This document shows, in pieces, positions 25,239 through 34,266 of a DNA stretch of 64,000 bases (position 1 is the stretch's first letter; each line of letters opens with the position of its first letter). This stretch comes from Mesorhizobium sp. M1B.F.Ca.ET.045.04.1.1 (GTDB taxonomy: Bacteria; Pseudomonadota; Alphaproteobacteria; Rhizobiales; Rhizobiaceae): contig NZ_CP034448.1 of the NCBI RefSeq assembly GCF_003952465.1, positions 4,751,001-4,815,000 of the forward strand, in the 5' to 3' direction. A program made the translations under genes and the position numbers. The notes under the pieces were generated by a model. That model ran no database searches. It had not been told where the DNA came from and worked only from the letters and a program-made list of their open reading frames with translations.

Positions 25239-26015
25239 ATGGAGCATGAAGCGGTGAAAGGGGCAACGGGGCGCGCCGCCAGGCGGGGCGGGACGCGCAC
25301 GCTGTGGCGCCGCATCCGCGAGCCGCTCGCCCAGTCGCGATTCGTCAAGAATTTCATCGCCAGCCTGTTCGCCTGGTTCGTGCGCCTGATTCGCATCACC
25401 AGCCCGCTGATCAAGGGATCGACGCAGGTTGCCGGCGGCGCCTATGCGCATCTCGAGCCCGGCATCATCGCGCTCTGGCACGGCCAGCATCTTCTCACTC
25501 CAGCCTATTACCCGAAAGGCCGGCCGCTGGTCGCCATGGTCTCGCGCAGCGCCGATGCCGAGCTCAACGCGCTGATGATCGAGAAATTCGGCATCGAGGC
25601 GGTGCGCGGCTCGGGCGGCCGCGACAGTTCGAGGCATCTCGACAAAGGCGGCGCCAAAGCCTTGATCGCGCTCAAGAAAGCGCTGGTCGCCGGCAAGAAT
25701 GTCGCTATGATCGCCGACATTCCGCATGGCACGCCGCGCGACGCGGGGCTGGGCATCGTGCTTTTGGCCAGGCTGTCCGGCCGGCCGATCCTCCCCTCCG
25801 CGATCGCCACCAGCCGCCGCAAGGTGTTGGAAAAGAGCTGGGACAAGACGACCATCAACCTGCCGTTCGGCCGCTCCGCGGTCATCGTCGGAACGCCCGT
25901 CTTCGTGCCGGCCGATGCCGACGACGCCGAGATGGAGCGCAAGCGTCAGGAAGTTACCGCTTCCCTCAACGCCGCGACGGCCGAGGCCTATCGCCTCGTG
26001 GACGGCGACAAATGA
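25239..26015 (+). CDS. DUF374 lysophospholipid acyltransferase-family protein
   Basis: A 258-residue protein with one hydrophobic segment near residue 35 and the DUF374 acyltransferase-like domain (IIALWHGQHLLTP, then MVSRSADAELNALMIEKFG and the RGSGGRDSSRH region). The HGQHLL and DIPHGTPRDA motifs stand in for the acyltransferase active site. It probably adds an acyl group to a lipid A or phospholipid precursor at the inner membrane. ATG 25239 is used; a TTG at 25230 overlaps the previous stop. The stop overlaps the waaA start (ATGA). Confidence 0.86.
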   Translation: MEHEAVKGATGRAARRGGTRTLWRRIREPLAQSRFVKNFIASLFAWFVRLIRITSPLIKGSTQVAGGAYAHLEPGIIALWHGQHLLTPAYYPKGRPLVAMVSRSADAELNALMIEKFGIEAVRGSGGRDSSRHLDKGGAKALIALKKALVAGKNVAMIADIPHGTPRDAGLGIVLLARLSGRPILPSAIATSRRKVLEKSWDKTTINLPFGRSAVIVGTPVFVPADADDAEMERKRQEVTASLNAATAEAYRLVDGDK

Positions 26016-27328
26016 GCGAGCGCTGGGCGCGCGCGGCCCTGGGGGCCTACCGCTATGCGGGGGCCGCCGCCTATCCGCTGATCGGACCCTATGTCGCCTG
26101 GCGCGCCTCGCGCGGCAAGGAAGACCGCGTTCGCCGCCGCGAGCGCTACGGCGTCGCCGGCCGGCCGCGCCCGGAGGGCCCGGTGATCTGGATCCACGCC
26201 GCGAGCGTCGGCGAGACGATCGCCGTCGTGCCGCTGGTCGAATGCATCCTCGACTACGGCGTCAACGTCGTGTTGACGACCGGCACGGTGACCTCGGCCA
26301 AGGTTGCCGACGAGCGGCTGGGGAGCCGCATCATCCACCAATATGTGCCGCTCGACCTCAAGCCGGCGGTCAGCCGCTTCCTCGATCACTGGCGGCCGGA
26401 ATTGGCCATCATTGCCGAATCGGAGATCTGGCCGATGACCATTCTGGAGCTCGGCGCCCGCAACGTGCCGCAGGTCCTGGTCAACGGGCGGCTGTCGGAC
26501 CGCTCCTTCCGCTCGTGGAAGAAGCGCGCCAGCGTTGCCGAGGCGCTGTTCGAGAACCTGGCCCATGTCGTTGCCCAGTCGGATGTCGACGGCGAGCGCT
26601 TCCGCGCCCTCGGCGCCCGGCCGGTCACCGTCTCCGGCAATCTCAAGGTGGACACCAATCCACCGCCGGTCGATGAGCGCGCGCTGGCGACGCTGCAGCG
26701 CCAGATCGGCAACCGCCCGACCTGGGCGGCGACCTCGACCCATGATGGCGAGGAGGTGGTCGCCGCGGAAGTCCATGCCACCTTGCACAGGCGCCACCCC
26801 GGCCTGTTGACCATCGTCGTGCCGCGCCATCCCGATCGTGCCGACGCGCTAGCCGCGCAGATTACCGGCATGGGGTTGACCGTCGCGCGGCGCAGCAAGG
26901 GCGATCGCATTACGCCCGACACCGATATCCTGCTCGGCGACACGATCGGCGAGATGGGTCTCTATCTCAGGCTGACCGAGATCGCCTTCGTCGGCCGCTC
27001 GCTGACCTCGCAAGGCGGCCAGAACCCGCTGGAGCCGGCGATGCTCGACACGGCCGTGCTTGCCGGCCGCAACGTGCAGAATTTCCGCGAGGCCTATCAG
27101 CGCCTGCTCGACCGCGGCGGCGCCAAGCTGGTGCGCGACCGCGACATGCTTGCCGGCGCCGTCAATTTCCTTTTGACCAACGAGGCGGCGCGCCACGAGA
27201 TGATGGCGGCGGGTGCCGCGACCGTCGATGAGATGCGTGGCGCGCTTCAGCGCACGCTGAAATCGCTCGAGCCTTACATCCAGCCGCTGGTCGTCAAAGC
27301 GCGCCTGAAAGGCGCCAACGGGCGTTAG
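26012..27328 (+). CDS. waaA: 3-deoxy-D-manno-octulosonic acid transferase
   Basis: A 438-residue inner-membrane glycosyltransferase that adds Kdo to lipid IVA from CMP-Kdo. Key features are WIHAASVGET near residue 58, the EIWPMTILEL segment, SGNLKVDTNPPP and SLTSQGGQNPLEPA, plus an N-terminal hydrophobic stretch. ATG 26012 overlaps the previous stop, indicating coupled translation. A longer open frame from 25304 only reads through the upstream gene in a different frame. It is followed by lpxK, the usual lipid A pairing. Confidence 0.95.
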   Translation: MSERWARAALGAYRYAGAAAYPLIGPYVAWRASRGKEDRVRRRERYGVAGRPRPEGPVIWIHAASVGETIAVVPLVECILDYGVNVVLTTGTVTSAKVADERLGSRIIHQYVPLDLKPAVSRFLDHWRPELAIIAESEIWPMTILELGARNVPQVLVNGRLSDRSFRSWKKRASVAEALFENLAHVVAQSDVDGERFRALGARPVTVSGNLKVDTNPPPVDERALATLQRQIGNRPTWAATSTHDGEEVVAAEVHATLHRRHPGLLTIVVPRHPDRADALAAQITGMGLTVARRSKGDRITPDTDILLGDTIGEMGLYLRLTEIAFVGRSLTSQGGQNPLEPAMLDTAVLAGRNVQNFREAYQRLLDRGGAKLVRDRDMLAGAVNFLLTNEAARHEMMAAGAATVDEMRGALQRTLKSLEPYIQPLVVKARLKGANGR

Positions 27329-27375
27329 CGCATGGCCCCAAAAATCGGAACCGATTTTTGGAAAGGATCATGCGC
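27328..27375. repeat. Rhizobial intergenic palindromic repeat overlapping the waaA stop
   Basis: Outer arms GCGCATG (27328-27334) and CATGCGC (27369-27375). The inner stem CCAAAAATCGG/CCGATTTTTGG is perfect with an AA loop. The first base is the last base of the waaA TAG stop, and the element ends 15 bp before lpxK. Confidence 0.82.
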
Positions 27376-27390
27376 CATGGAAGTGGCGTC

Positions 27391-28431
27391 ATGACCAGCG
27401 AAGCGCCGCCCTTCTGGTGGGAAAAGCCGGACTGGCGCGTGCTGGCGCTGTCGCCGGTGTCGGCGGTCTACGGGATGGTGGCGGGCCGCCGCATGCGGCA
27501 CGCGCCGCGCGAGAGGGTCGCAGCACCTGTGCTCTGCGTCGGTAATTTCACCGTCGGCGGCAGCGGCAAGACGCCGGTCGCCATCGCGCTGGCGAAACAG
27601 GCAAAGCGCATGCAGCTTTCGCCCGGCTTCCTGTCGCGCGGCCATGGCGGCTCCTTCGCCAAGCCGCATGTCGTCGATGCGCATCACGACGCCGCCAAGC
27701 ATGTCGGCGACGAGCCGCTGCTTTTGGCCGAACACGCGCCGGTGGCCGTAACGGCCAACCGCGCCGCCGGCGCGAAACTGCTGATGAAAGAGCATGGCTG
27801 CGATTTCCTGATCATGGATGATGGCTTCCAGTCGGCGCGCATCCACATCGACTACGCGCTGGTCGTCGTCGATGCGCGCTTCGGCGTCGGCAACGGCCGC
27901 GTCATTCCAGGCGGGCCGCTCCGGGCCAAGGTCGTCGACCAGCTGGTCTTCACCAGCGCATTGCTGAAGATGGGCGAGGGGAGCGCTGCCGATACGGTGG
28001 TGCGCCAGGCGGCGCGCGCCGGCCGGCCAATCTTTCTGGCGCATGTCGAGCCGGCGAACCCGGCGCGCTTCGCCGGCGGCCGATTCCTCGCCTTCGCCGG
28101 CATCGGCCATCCGGAAAAATTCTTCGACACGGTGCGCGCCGCCGGCGGCGAGGTCGCGCTGTCGCGCGCCTTCCCTGACCATCATTTCTACGCCGCGGAC
28201 GAGCTCGCCGATCTTGCGGCGCTTGCGCGGCGCGAGGGGCTGCGCCTTGTAACCACCGCCAAGGACGCCGCGCGGCTCCGCCACGGCACGGCGCCAGCCG
28301 GCTTCCTCGACCAGCTCGACGTGCTGGACATCGACGCCGTGTTTGAGCTCGACCATGTGCCGGAACGCATTATCGGCGAGACGCTCGATGCATGGCGGCT
28401 GCGGAAGATGCGGGGTACTTCGTCATCCTAG
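27391..28431 (+). CDS. lpxK: Tetraacyldisaccharide 4'-kinase
   Basis: A 346-residue inner-membrane kinase that phosphorylates the 4' position of the lipid A disaccharide. The P-loop is CVGNFTVGGSGKTPVAIALA and the catalytic DDGFQSARI motif follows about 80 residues later. The N-terminus (PPFWWEKPDWRVLALSPVSAVYG) is the membrane-associated helix. ATG 27391 was chosen over codons inside the palindrome. Its final residues and stop codon fall inside a long hairpin repeat (28418-28582), so the C-terminus GTSSS is repeat-encoded. Confidence 0.95.
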   Translation: MTSEAPPFWWEKPDWRVLALSPVSAVYGMVAGRRMRHAPRERVAAPVLCVGNFTVGGSGKTPVAIALAKQAKRMQLSPGFLSRGHGGSFAKPHVVDAHHDAAKHVGDEPLLLAEHAPVAVTANRAAGAKLLMKEHGCDFLIMDDGFQSARIHIDYALVVVDARFGVGNGRVIPGGPLRAKVVDQLVFTSALLKMGEGSAADTVVRQAARAGRPIFLAHVEPANPARFAGGRFLAFAGIGHPEKFFDTVRAAGGEVALSRAFPDHHFYAADELADLAALARREGLRLVTTAKDAARLRHGTAPAGFLDQLDVLDIDAVFELDHVPERIIGETLDAWRLRKMRGTSSS

Positions 28432-28582
28432 GGCGGAGCGACGCGAAGCAGCGCAGACCCTAGTCTAGACACTTAGCGCGGAAGGTCGCATGCCTCGGAG
28501 ATTGGCGGAAACGCCTACCAGGTCGTCATCCGATGGTCTGCGCGACTTCGCTTCGCTCCTGCTCCGCCCTGGGATGACGAAG
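28418..28582. repeat. Long hairpin repeat overlapping the lpxK 3' end
   Basis: A 22-bp arm at 28418-28439 (CTTCGTCATCCTAGGGCGGAGC) matches the complement of 28561-28582 with a single mismatch. The intervening sequence contains further paired segments such as AGCAGCGCAGACC against GGTCTGCGCGACTTCGCT. The left arm supplies the lpxK stop TAG. Confidence 0.75.
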
Positions 28583-28591
28583 TTGAGGCCT

Positions 28592-28825
28592 CTACCCCCG
28601 CTTGCGCATCTCCGGATGCACCTCGATCTCGCGGCGCAGAGACGCGGTAGCGTTCACATAAGGCTCCTGCCTAGCGACGCTCCAATATTTGAGCTCGTCC
28701 AGCGGAATGCTTTCGCCGGTCACCGCGCAGCGCACGAACGCGCCGGGGCTCGTCACCTGGAAGTCGCCGTCGAGATAGCGGATGCGTGCTTCCTTGCCGC
28801 CGGGGCCTTCAAAACGGTTCATCAT
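28592..28825 (-). CDS. DUF2093 domain protein
   Basis: A 77-residue protein of the DUF2093 family (MMNRFEGPGGKEARIRYLDG, VTSPGAFVRCAVTGESIPLD, LKYWSVARQEPYVNA). The family is small, conserved in Rhizobiales and of unknown function. The single cysteine in RCAVTG is conserved in family members I know. ATG 28825 or 28822 could be the start. The frame stays open to 29044 upstream, but that part overlaps the divergent neighbour and lacks similarity. Confidence 0.88.
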   Translation of the reverse strand: MMNRFEGPGGKEARIRYLDGDFQVTSPGAFVRCAVTGESIPLDELKYWSVARQEPYVNATASLRREIEVHPEMRKRG

Positions 28826-28940
28826 GGAATGACGCTTGGGTTCATGTGGGTTCAATCGCCACAAATCGCGGGCAAGGTCAAGCTTGGCGCAATGCTCATG
28901 TAATATTGCTGTGCCGGCACAATGGTTGTCAGGAAGCGCC

Positions 28941-29540
28941 ATGGACATCGCCAATGCCAGCATGACGTCCCTGCTGAAGGAGGCGCTCACCCCGCAGGCC
29001 GTGCCGTCGGCCAGGCCCGACCCGGCGACCGCCGCGCTGGTCAAGGCGCTCGTCCAGCCGCCGGCGCCCGAAACGGTGCAATCGGCGCAGTTCGCCGCGC
29101 AGGCGCTGAACGGCTCCCTGGCCAGGCCGCCTGCTCAATCGTCCCAGCGCCTGTCCTCCGCCGAGATCGAGAATGCCTACAGGGCCGTCATGGAACCGGA
29201 TGCCGGCAAGGAGTCTGCTGCGCCGAGGACCCTGGCACGTAGGCCGGCGGCTGATACCGATCAGCCTTCGCGAATGGTGGCTGAGGCGCAACCGGCGGTC
29301 GCGGCCGACACTGCCAGGGCCGCGGCGGCCCCGCCGCCGTCTTCGTTCTCCCCGTCCAATGCTGCCGGGGTGCTGGTTGCGGCCAACGCCAACGCGGCGC
29401 AACGGCGGGGTGCGTCGGCCCGGCCGACAGGCCATGCTCCGCGATCTCAATCCGGCCAGCCGTCGCTATGGATGATATCGATCGTGACGGCCATCGTCTC
29501 TGCTGCGACCACCACGATCGTGCTGCTGCTGCTTCGCTGA
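28941..29540 (+). CDS. Hypothetical protein with C-terminal membrane anchor
   Basis: A 199-residue protein rich in alanine, proline and serine, probably mostly disordered. The last 22 residues (after GQPSLWM) form a single hydrophobic helix, ISIVTAIVSAATTTIVLLLL, ending in one arginine, so it looks tail-anchored with the bulk in the cytoplasm. ATG 28941 follows an AGGAAG ribosome site. I recognise no domain. A short helical segment SSAEIENAYRAVMEP near residue 73 may be a protein-interaction element. Confidence 0.65.
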   Translation: MDIANASMTSLLKEALTPQAVPSARPDPATAALVKALVQPPAPETVQSAQFAAQALNGSLARPPAQSSQRLSSAEIENAYRAVMEPDAGKESAAPRTLARRPAADTDQPSRMVAEAQPAVAADTARAAAAPPPSSFSPSNAAGVLVAANANAAQRRGASARPTGHAPRSQSGQPSLWMISIVTAIVSAATTTIVLLLLR

Positions 29541-29552
29541 GTCCGACCGACC

Positions 29553-30479
29553 CTACTCGTCGTCCTGCAGGAAGGCCTCGAGCTTTTCCGGCGCCAGCCC
29601 GGCTTGTTCGGCAATGCGCCTGGCAAGATCGGCCGCGGCGGCGCGGGGCCGCCCGACCGGTCGGTCGAGCCAGTAAGACACCGGGTTGAGCGCGACGCGC
29701 TCGTCGACGGCGACGATTCGTCCGGATTTGAGCTGGTCCTGCGTCAGCGGCGGTCGCGCCAGCGCGACGCCCAAGCCGTGCGCCGCGGCGTCAAGCACGA
29801 GATTATAGTCCTCGAAGCGCCGGTCCTGCGGGCGCGGGCGGTAGTCGACGTCCTGCGCCGCGAGCCAGGCGCGCCAGCCGGATGCGTCGGAATCGTTAAT
29901 CAGCGGGAATTTGAGCAGCCGCGCCGGGTCGCCTTGGCCAATCTCCTTCGCCAGTTCCGGCGACGCGATCGGAAAAATGTGCTCCTCGAAAAGCTGCACC
30001 GAGACGCGGCCCGGAATGCGGCCGCGTCCGCAACGCACCGAGAGGTCGATGCCTTCGTCGGCAAGGTCTGCCTGGCGGTTGTCGACATCGAGCACGATGC
30101 GCAGCCGGGTCGGGCTGTTTTCCAGCGCCGCCATGCGCGGCATCAGCCACAGCCCGCTGACCGAGGGAATCGAGGCCAGCCGCACCACGGCGGTGCCGCG
30201 CGGCTCGACCCACCGGTCGGAATTGACCGAGATCAGCGCGAAGGCCTCGGTGGTCCTCAGATGCAGCCGGTTGCCCTCATTGGTCAGTGTCACGCCGCGC
30301 GCGTTGCGCTCGAACACCTTGAGCCCCAGCCAGTCCTCCAGCTTGGCGATCTGGCGGCTCACCGCGCCATGGGTGAGGTTGAGCTTTTCGGCCGCGGCGG
30401 AAAAGCTCCCGGTGCGCGCCGCCGCATCGAAGGCGCGCAAGGTCTCCAACGGCAACATCTGGTTTGAGCTGTGATCCAT
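29553..30479 (-). CDS. LysR-family transcriptional regulator
   Basis: A 308-residue regulator. The winged helix (LPLETLRAFDAAARTGSFSA, LNLTHGAVSRQIAKLEDWLG) is followed by a LysR substrate domain of the GcvA/AmpR-like group (NSPTRLRIVLDVD, EGIDLSVRCGRG, VLDAAAHGLGVALARPPL). It is divergent from an EamA transporter gene, which it probably controls. A perfect 8+7+8 dyad (30467-30489) overlaps its start codon, which suggests autoregulation. Confidence 0.92.
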   Translation of the reverse strand: MDHSSNQMLPLETLRAFDAAARTGSFSAAAEKLNLTHGAVSRQIAKLEDWLGLKVFERNARGVTLTNEGNRLHLRTTEAFALISVNSDRWVEPRGTAVVRLASIPSVSGLWLMPRMAALENSPTRLRIVLDVDNRQADLADEGIDLSVRCGRGRIPGRVSVQLFEEHIFPIASPELAKEIGQGDPARLLKFPLINDSDASGWRAWLAAQDVDYRPRPQDRRFEDYNLVLDAAAHGLGVALARPPLTQDQLKSGRIVAVDERVALNPVSYWLDRPVGRPRAAAADLARRIAEQAGLAPEKLEAFLQDDE

Positions 30480-30489
30480 GCTCACAGCT
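30467..30489. promoter_or_regulatory. Perfect dyad over the LysR start codon
   Basis: AGCTGTGA (30467-30474) and TCACAGCT (30482-30489) are exact inverted repeats separated by 7 bp, and the regulator's start codon lies within the spacer. The symmetry and the divergent EamA gene make this a good operator candidate. Confidence 0.5.
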
Positions 30490-30569
30490 GACCCTCGAAT
30501 TGCTCGTTTGTCAATCGGCCGGCAATGGCGTTTTCTGTCTTCATGGCACTGGAAGACGAGGATTCGACA

Positions 30570-31463
30570 ATGAGCGCTTATACCGGCACGTTGAATGAGA
30601 CACAGCGCATGGATACCGCCGCTGCAGTCGCGGTGGCGCTGACGGTCGTTGGCTGGGCCTCTGCCTTCCCGGCGATCCGCGCCGGCCTTGCCGCCTTCCA
30701 GCCGCTGGAGTTGGGCGCGCTTCGCTTCGCCATCGCGGCCGTGCCGGCAGCGATCTTCCTCGCGGTCAAGCGCCCGGCGCTGCCGAGGATCGACGAGCTC
30801 TGGCGCTTCGGCTTCGGCGGCGCCATCTTCGTCGCGCTCTACACCGCCATGCTCAATTTCGGCGAGCTGACCGTCTCGGCCGGCGCCGCCGGCTTCATCA
30901 TCAATGTCAGCCCGATCTTCACGGCAATCATGGCCATGGCGCTGCTCGGCGAGCGCTTCTCGCGTCTGGCTTGGCTAGGCACGGTGATCTCGTTTACCGG
31001 CATCGGCATCATCGCGGTCGCCGACGGACACGGCCTGCATTTCAACGCCGGCGCGCTGCTGGTGCTGGGTTCGGCGCTTTGCTCGGCCGTCAACACCATC
31101 GTCCAGAAGCCGCTCTTTGCCCGCCATCATCCGCTGACGATCGCCGCTTCGAACATGGTGCTCGGCGCGCTCTGCCTGTCGCCTTTCCTGCCCGAGGCCT
31201 TCCGTCAGGCTGCTATCGCCGACAACGCCGGTCTTGGCGCCGTCATCTATCTCGGCGTCGTGCCGAGCCTGATCGCCTACGCCGCCTGGGCGACGGCGCT
31301 GTCCCGCCTGCCGGCCGCGCGCGCCTCGAACTTCCTCTACCTGGTCTCGCCGACCTCCGCCCTGATCGGCTTCTTCTGGCTCGGCGAAGTGCCGTCACTG
31401 CTCGGCATCCTCGGCGGCGCGCTGGCGCTGGGCGGCGTGATCGTGGTGAATTTGAAGCGGTAA
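30570..31463 (+). CDS. EamA/DMT-family transporter
   Basis: A 297-residue inner-membrane protein with ten predicted helices in two EamA repeats (about residues 18-145 and 155-290). Typical segments are VVGWASAFPAIRAGL, GELTVSAGAAGFIINVSPIF and the second-half LPAARASNFLYLVSPTSALIG. Members export amino acids, nucleobases or other metabolites, but the substrate is unknown. ATG 30570 follows a GAGGA ribosome site. The divergent LysR gene is the likely regulator. Confidence 0.92.
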   Translation: MSAYTGTLNETQRMDTAAAVAVALTVVGWASAFPAIRAGLAAFQPLELGALRFAIAAVPAAIFLAVKRPALPRIDELWRFGFGGAIFVALYTAMLNFGELTVSAGAAGFIINVSPIFTAIMAMALLGERFSRLAWLGTVISFTGIGIIAVADGHGLHFNAGALLVLGSALCSAVNTIVQKPLFARHHPLTIAASNMVLGALCLSPFLPEAFRQAAIADNAGLGAVIYLGVVPSLIAYAAWATALSRLPAARASNFLYLVSPTSALIGFFWLGEVPSLLGILGGALALGGVIVVNLKR

Positions 31464-31581
31464 ATCAGAGGTTTGCGACTGTTTTCCGACTCAAATTGGT
31501 AAGTTGCACCTCGTCAGTCGTCAGCTCTTGATGCGCGCATGAGGCAAGCTATCTTGATCCGGCTTGACGGAGGGGTTCGGG

Positions 31582-32340
31582 ATGCGAAGAGGGTTGATCG
31601 CCGCGGTTGGCTGTTTGCTGCTGCTAAGCCAAAAGGCATTCGCGGGCTGGTACCAGGTGGAAAACTACGAAGGATCGATCGGACCGAACCCGGTCCATCT
31701 CTCCCTGCAGAGATATGCCAGCTTCGGCAGCGGCATCACTGTCGAAGGAAGCTATTTCTACGACGCGAAGCAGAGCCCCATCGCGATCTACGGCAAGGCT
31801 GATGGCCCAAAGCTCACCTTGTGCGAGATCGCAGACGACAAGGAATTTCAACGCGTGTTGGTGATGGGATCGAAGATTCCCGTCGACACCACCGGATGTC
31901 CATTGTCTCTCGATCTCGGCGAGAGCGGCGCGACAGGGACCTGGAGCAAGGGCACGGACAAATTTCCGGTCACGCTGAAAAAGGTGGCGACCCTGGACAA
32001 CACCGGCGAGGGAAAAATCGTCGGAAACTTCGAGATTCCCTTTTGGGCCGAGACCGCTATCGACCGTTTTGCCGGCGTCTACACGAAAACCAACGCCGGT
32101 ATCTGCATGACGAAAATGCAGGTGATCAACAAGAAGAAACAGAAAGTCGTTCAGGAGATCGGCTTCGACGATCCGGACTGCAACGCCGGTATGTCGACGA
32201 CGCCCATTTATATGAACGTGCAAAAATGGGTGGAGGGAGGCAAGGGCATCATTTCAGTAGATTTTGGCGGTGGCAAATTCGCAGACGCGGACGAGTATGT
32301 CCTCAACCCGAAGTCAAAAAAATACCATCTGAAGAAGTGA
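31582..32340 (+). CDS. Hypothetical secreted protein
   Basis: A 252-residue protein with a signal peptide (MRRGLIAAVGCLLLLSQKAFA, cleavage likely before GWYQVENYEG). The mature part is rich in short beta strands and glycine, with pairs of cysteines in LCEIAD, TTGCPLSL, GICMTKM and DPDCNAG that may form two disulfides. I do not recognise a domain. ATG 31582 follows a strong GGAGGGG ribosome site. It is probably a periplasmic protein of unknown function. Confidence 0.7.
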   Translation: MRRGLIAAVGCLLLLSQKAFAGWYQVENYEGSIGPNPVHLSLQRYASFGSGITVEGSYFYDAKQSPIAIYGKADGPKLTLCEIADDKEFQRVLVMGSKIPVDTTGCPLSLDLGESGATGTWSKGTDKFPVTLKKVATLDNTGEGKIVGNFEIPFWAETAIDRFAGVYTKTNAGICMTKMQVINKKKQKVVQEIGFDDPDCNAGMSTTPIYMNVQKWVEGGKGIISVDFGGGKFADADEYVLNPKSKKYHLKK

Positions 32341-32385
32341 TATTCAGCCGCCAGCCCCGCTGTTGCGCAACGAGCCAGGGGATGC

Positions 32386-34260
32386 TCACCGCCGCCCGAA
32401 CAGCCGTTCGATATCGGCGAGCTTGAGCTCGATATAGGTCGGGCGGCCGTGGTTGCAGGTGCCGGATCCGGGCGTCGCCTCCATCTGGCGCAGCAGCGCG
32501 TTCATCTCCTCGGCCTTGAGCAAGCGGCCTGAGCGCACCGAGCCGTGGCAGGCCATGGTGGCAGCGATCTTGTCCAGCCTTTCCTTCAGCGTCTCGACCG
32601 TGTCGTTGTCGGCGATCTCGTCGGCGAGGTCGCGCACCAGTTGCTGCACATTGGTCTCGCCGAGCATCGAGGGCGTCTCGCGCACCGCGACCGCCCCAGG
32701 GCCGAAGCGTTCCAGGCCAAGTCCGAATTTGGCGAGCGTCTGCGAATGCATTGCCAGCCGCTCCGCGTCTTCTTCCGGCAGGTCGACGATCTCAGGCAAA
32801 AGCAGCATCTGCGAAGGCACGGCGCGCGAATGCAGCGCGTTCTTCAGCGCCTCGTAGACCAGCCGCTCATGCGCGGCATGCTGGTCGACGATGACAAGCG
32901 AATCCCTGGTCTGGGCGACGATGTAGTTCTCGTGTACCTGCGCGCGCGCCGCGCCCAGCACCATGCCGAGCAGCGCTTCGGCCGGCTCGGCTGTGCCGGC
33001 ACGCGTGTCGGCGCTGGCAAGCGGTCCGGTGTCGAAGGCGGCTTGCTCGCTCTCGGCGAAGCCGTTTCGCTGCGGCCACATCTCGCTGTAGCCCATATCG
33101 AGCGGTCGGTGCGGCGAGCGCGAGGGGTCGAAACCGCTGGAGCCTGAGGCGTGGTAGGCGGCCTCGTAGCTGCGGTGGCCGCTGGTCGGCCCGGGATGCG
33201 CGTAGGGCGCCGCGCCCGGCCGGAACGCCGCCATCATGCCGGTCGCTCCGGTGGTCGCGGCGCGGATGCCGGCGCCGGCCAGTGCCTCGCGGATGGCGCC
33301 GACGATCAGCCCGCGAACCAGGCCCGGATCGCGGAAGCGCACATCCGCCTTGGCCGGGTGCACGTTGACGTCGACCGTCGCCGGATCGAGCGTCAGGAAC
33401 AGCACGGTCACTGCGTGACGGTCGCGCGGCAACACATCGGCGAAGGCGCCGCGGATCGCGCCGGCAATCAGCTTGTCGCGCACCGGCCGGCCGTTGACAT
33501 AGGCATATTGCTGCAGCGCGTTGGCGCGCGTGTAGGACGGGATCGAGACGTGGCCGGCAAGATGCACGCCGTCGCGCATGGCATCGATGGCAATGGCATT
33601 GTCGGGAAAGTCCTTGCCCATCACCTGCGCGACGCGGGCGAGCCTGCCGTCCGGCGTGTCGCCGGTTGCCGGCAATTCGAGCGTCGAGCGATCGGCGCCG
33701 GCGAGCGTGAAACGCACCGAAGGGAAGGCGATGGCGATGCGCTTCACCACGTCGCTGGTGGCCGAGCTTTCGGCGCGCTCGCCCTTCATGAATTTGAGCC
33801 GTGCGGGCGTGGCGAAGAACAGGTCGCGCACTTCCACAGTTGTGCCCTGATTGGCCGCCGCCGGCTTCACCGCGGAGACGCGGCCGCCCTCGATGCCGAT
33901 CTCGGCCGCGCTGTCGCCTCTTGCCGTGCGCGAGCGGATCGAGAGCCGCGCCACCGAACCGATCGAGGGCAGCGCCTCGCCACGGAACCCCAGCGAGCGG
34001 ATATCGTGGATGTCGTCAGAAAGCTTCGAGGTGCAGTGGCGGGCAACCGCCAGCGACAATTCCGGTTCGGCAATGCCCGAGCCGTCGTCGGTGACGCGGA
34101 TAAGCGAGAGCCCGCCACCGGCGGTGACGATCTCGACGCGGGATGCGCCGGCGTCGAGTGCGTTCTCGACCAGTTCCTTCACCACGCTCGCCGGACGCTC
34201 GATCACCTCGCCGGCGGCGATCTGGTTGATCATCGTTTCGGAAAGTTGGCGGATGGGCAT
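32386..34260 (-). CDS. mutL: DNA mismatch repair endonuclease MutL
   Basis: A 624-residue MutL with an N-terminal GHKL ATPase (MPIRQLSETMINQIAAGEVI, ENALDAGASRVEI, TDDGSGI, DIRSLGFRGEALPSIGSV) and a C-terminal dimerisation domain. The C-terminal domain has the endonuclease-type motif QHAAHERLVYEAL and the late CHGSVRSGRLLKAEEMNALL and CNHGRPTYIEL motifs. MutL connects mismatch recognition by MutS to strand excision. ATG 34260 is the standard start; the frame is open to 34332 through a tandem duplicated leader (34267-34381). Confidence 0.96.
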   Translation of the reverse strand: MPIRQLSETMINQIAAGEVIERPASVVKELVENALDAGASRVEIVTAGGGLSLIRVTDDGSGIAEPELSLAVARHCTSKLSDDIHDIRSLGFRGEALPSIGSVARLSIRSRTARGDSAAEIGIEGGRVSAVKPAAANQGTTVEVRDLFFATPARLKFMKGERAESSATSDVVKRIAIAFPSVRFTLAGADRSTLELPATGDTPDGRLARVAQVMGKDFPDNAIAIDAMRDGVHLAGHVSIPSYTRANALQQYAYVNGRPVRDKLIAGAIRGAFADVLPRDRHAVTVLFLTLDPATVDVNVHPAKADVRFRDPGLVRGLIVGAIREALAGAGIRAATTGATGMMAAFRPGAAPYAHPGPTSGHRSYEAAYHASGSSGFDPSRSPHRPLDMGYSEMWPQRNGFAESEQAAFDTGPLASADTRAGTAEPAEALLGMVLGAARAQVHENYIVAQTRDSLVIVDQHAAHERLVYEALKNALHSRAVPSQMLLLPEIVDLPEEDAERLAMHSQTLAKFGLGLERFGPGAVAVRETPSMLGETNVQQLVRDLADEIADNDTVETLKERLDKIAATMACHGSVRSGRLLKAEEMNALLRQMEATPGSGTCNHGRPTYIELKLADIERLFGRR

Positions 34261-34266
34261 GGCTTT

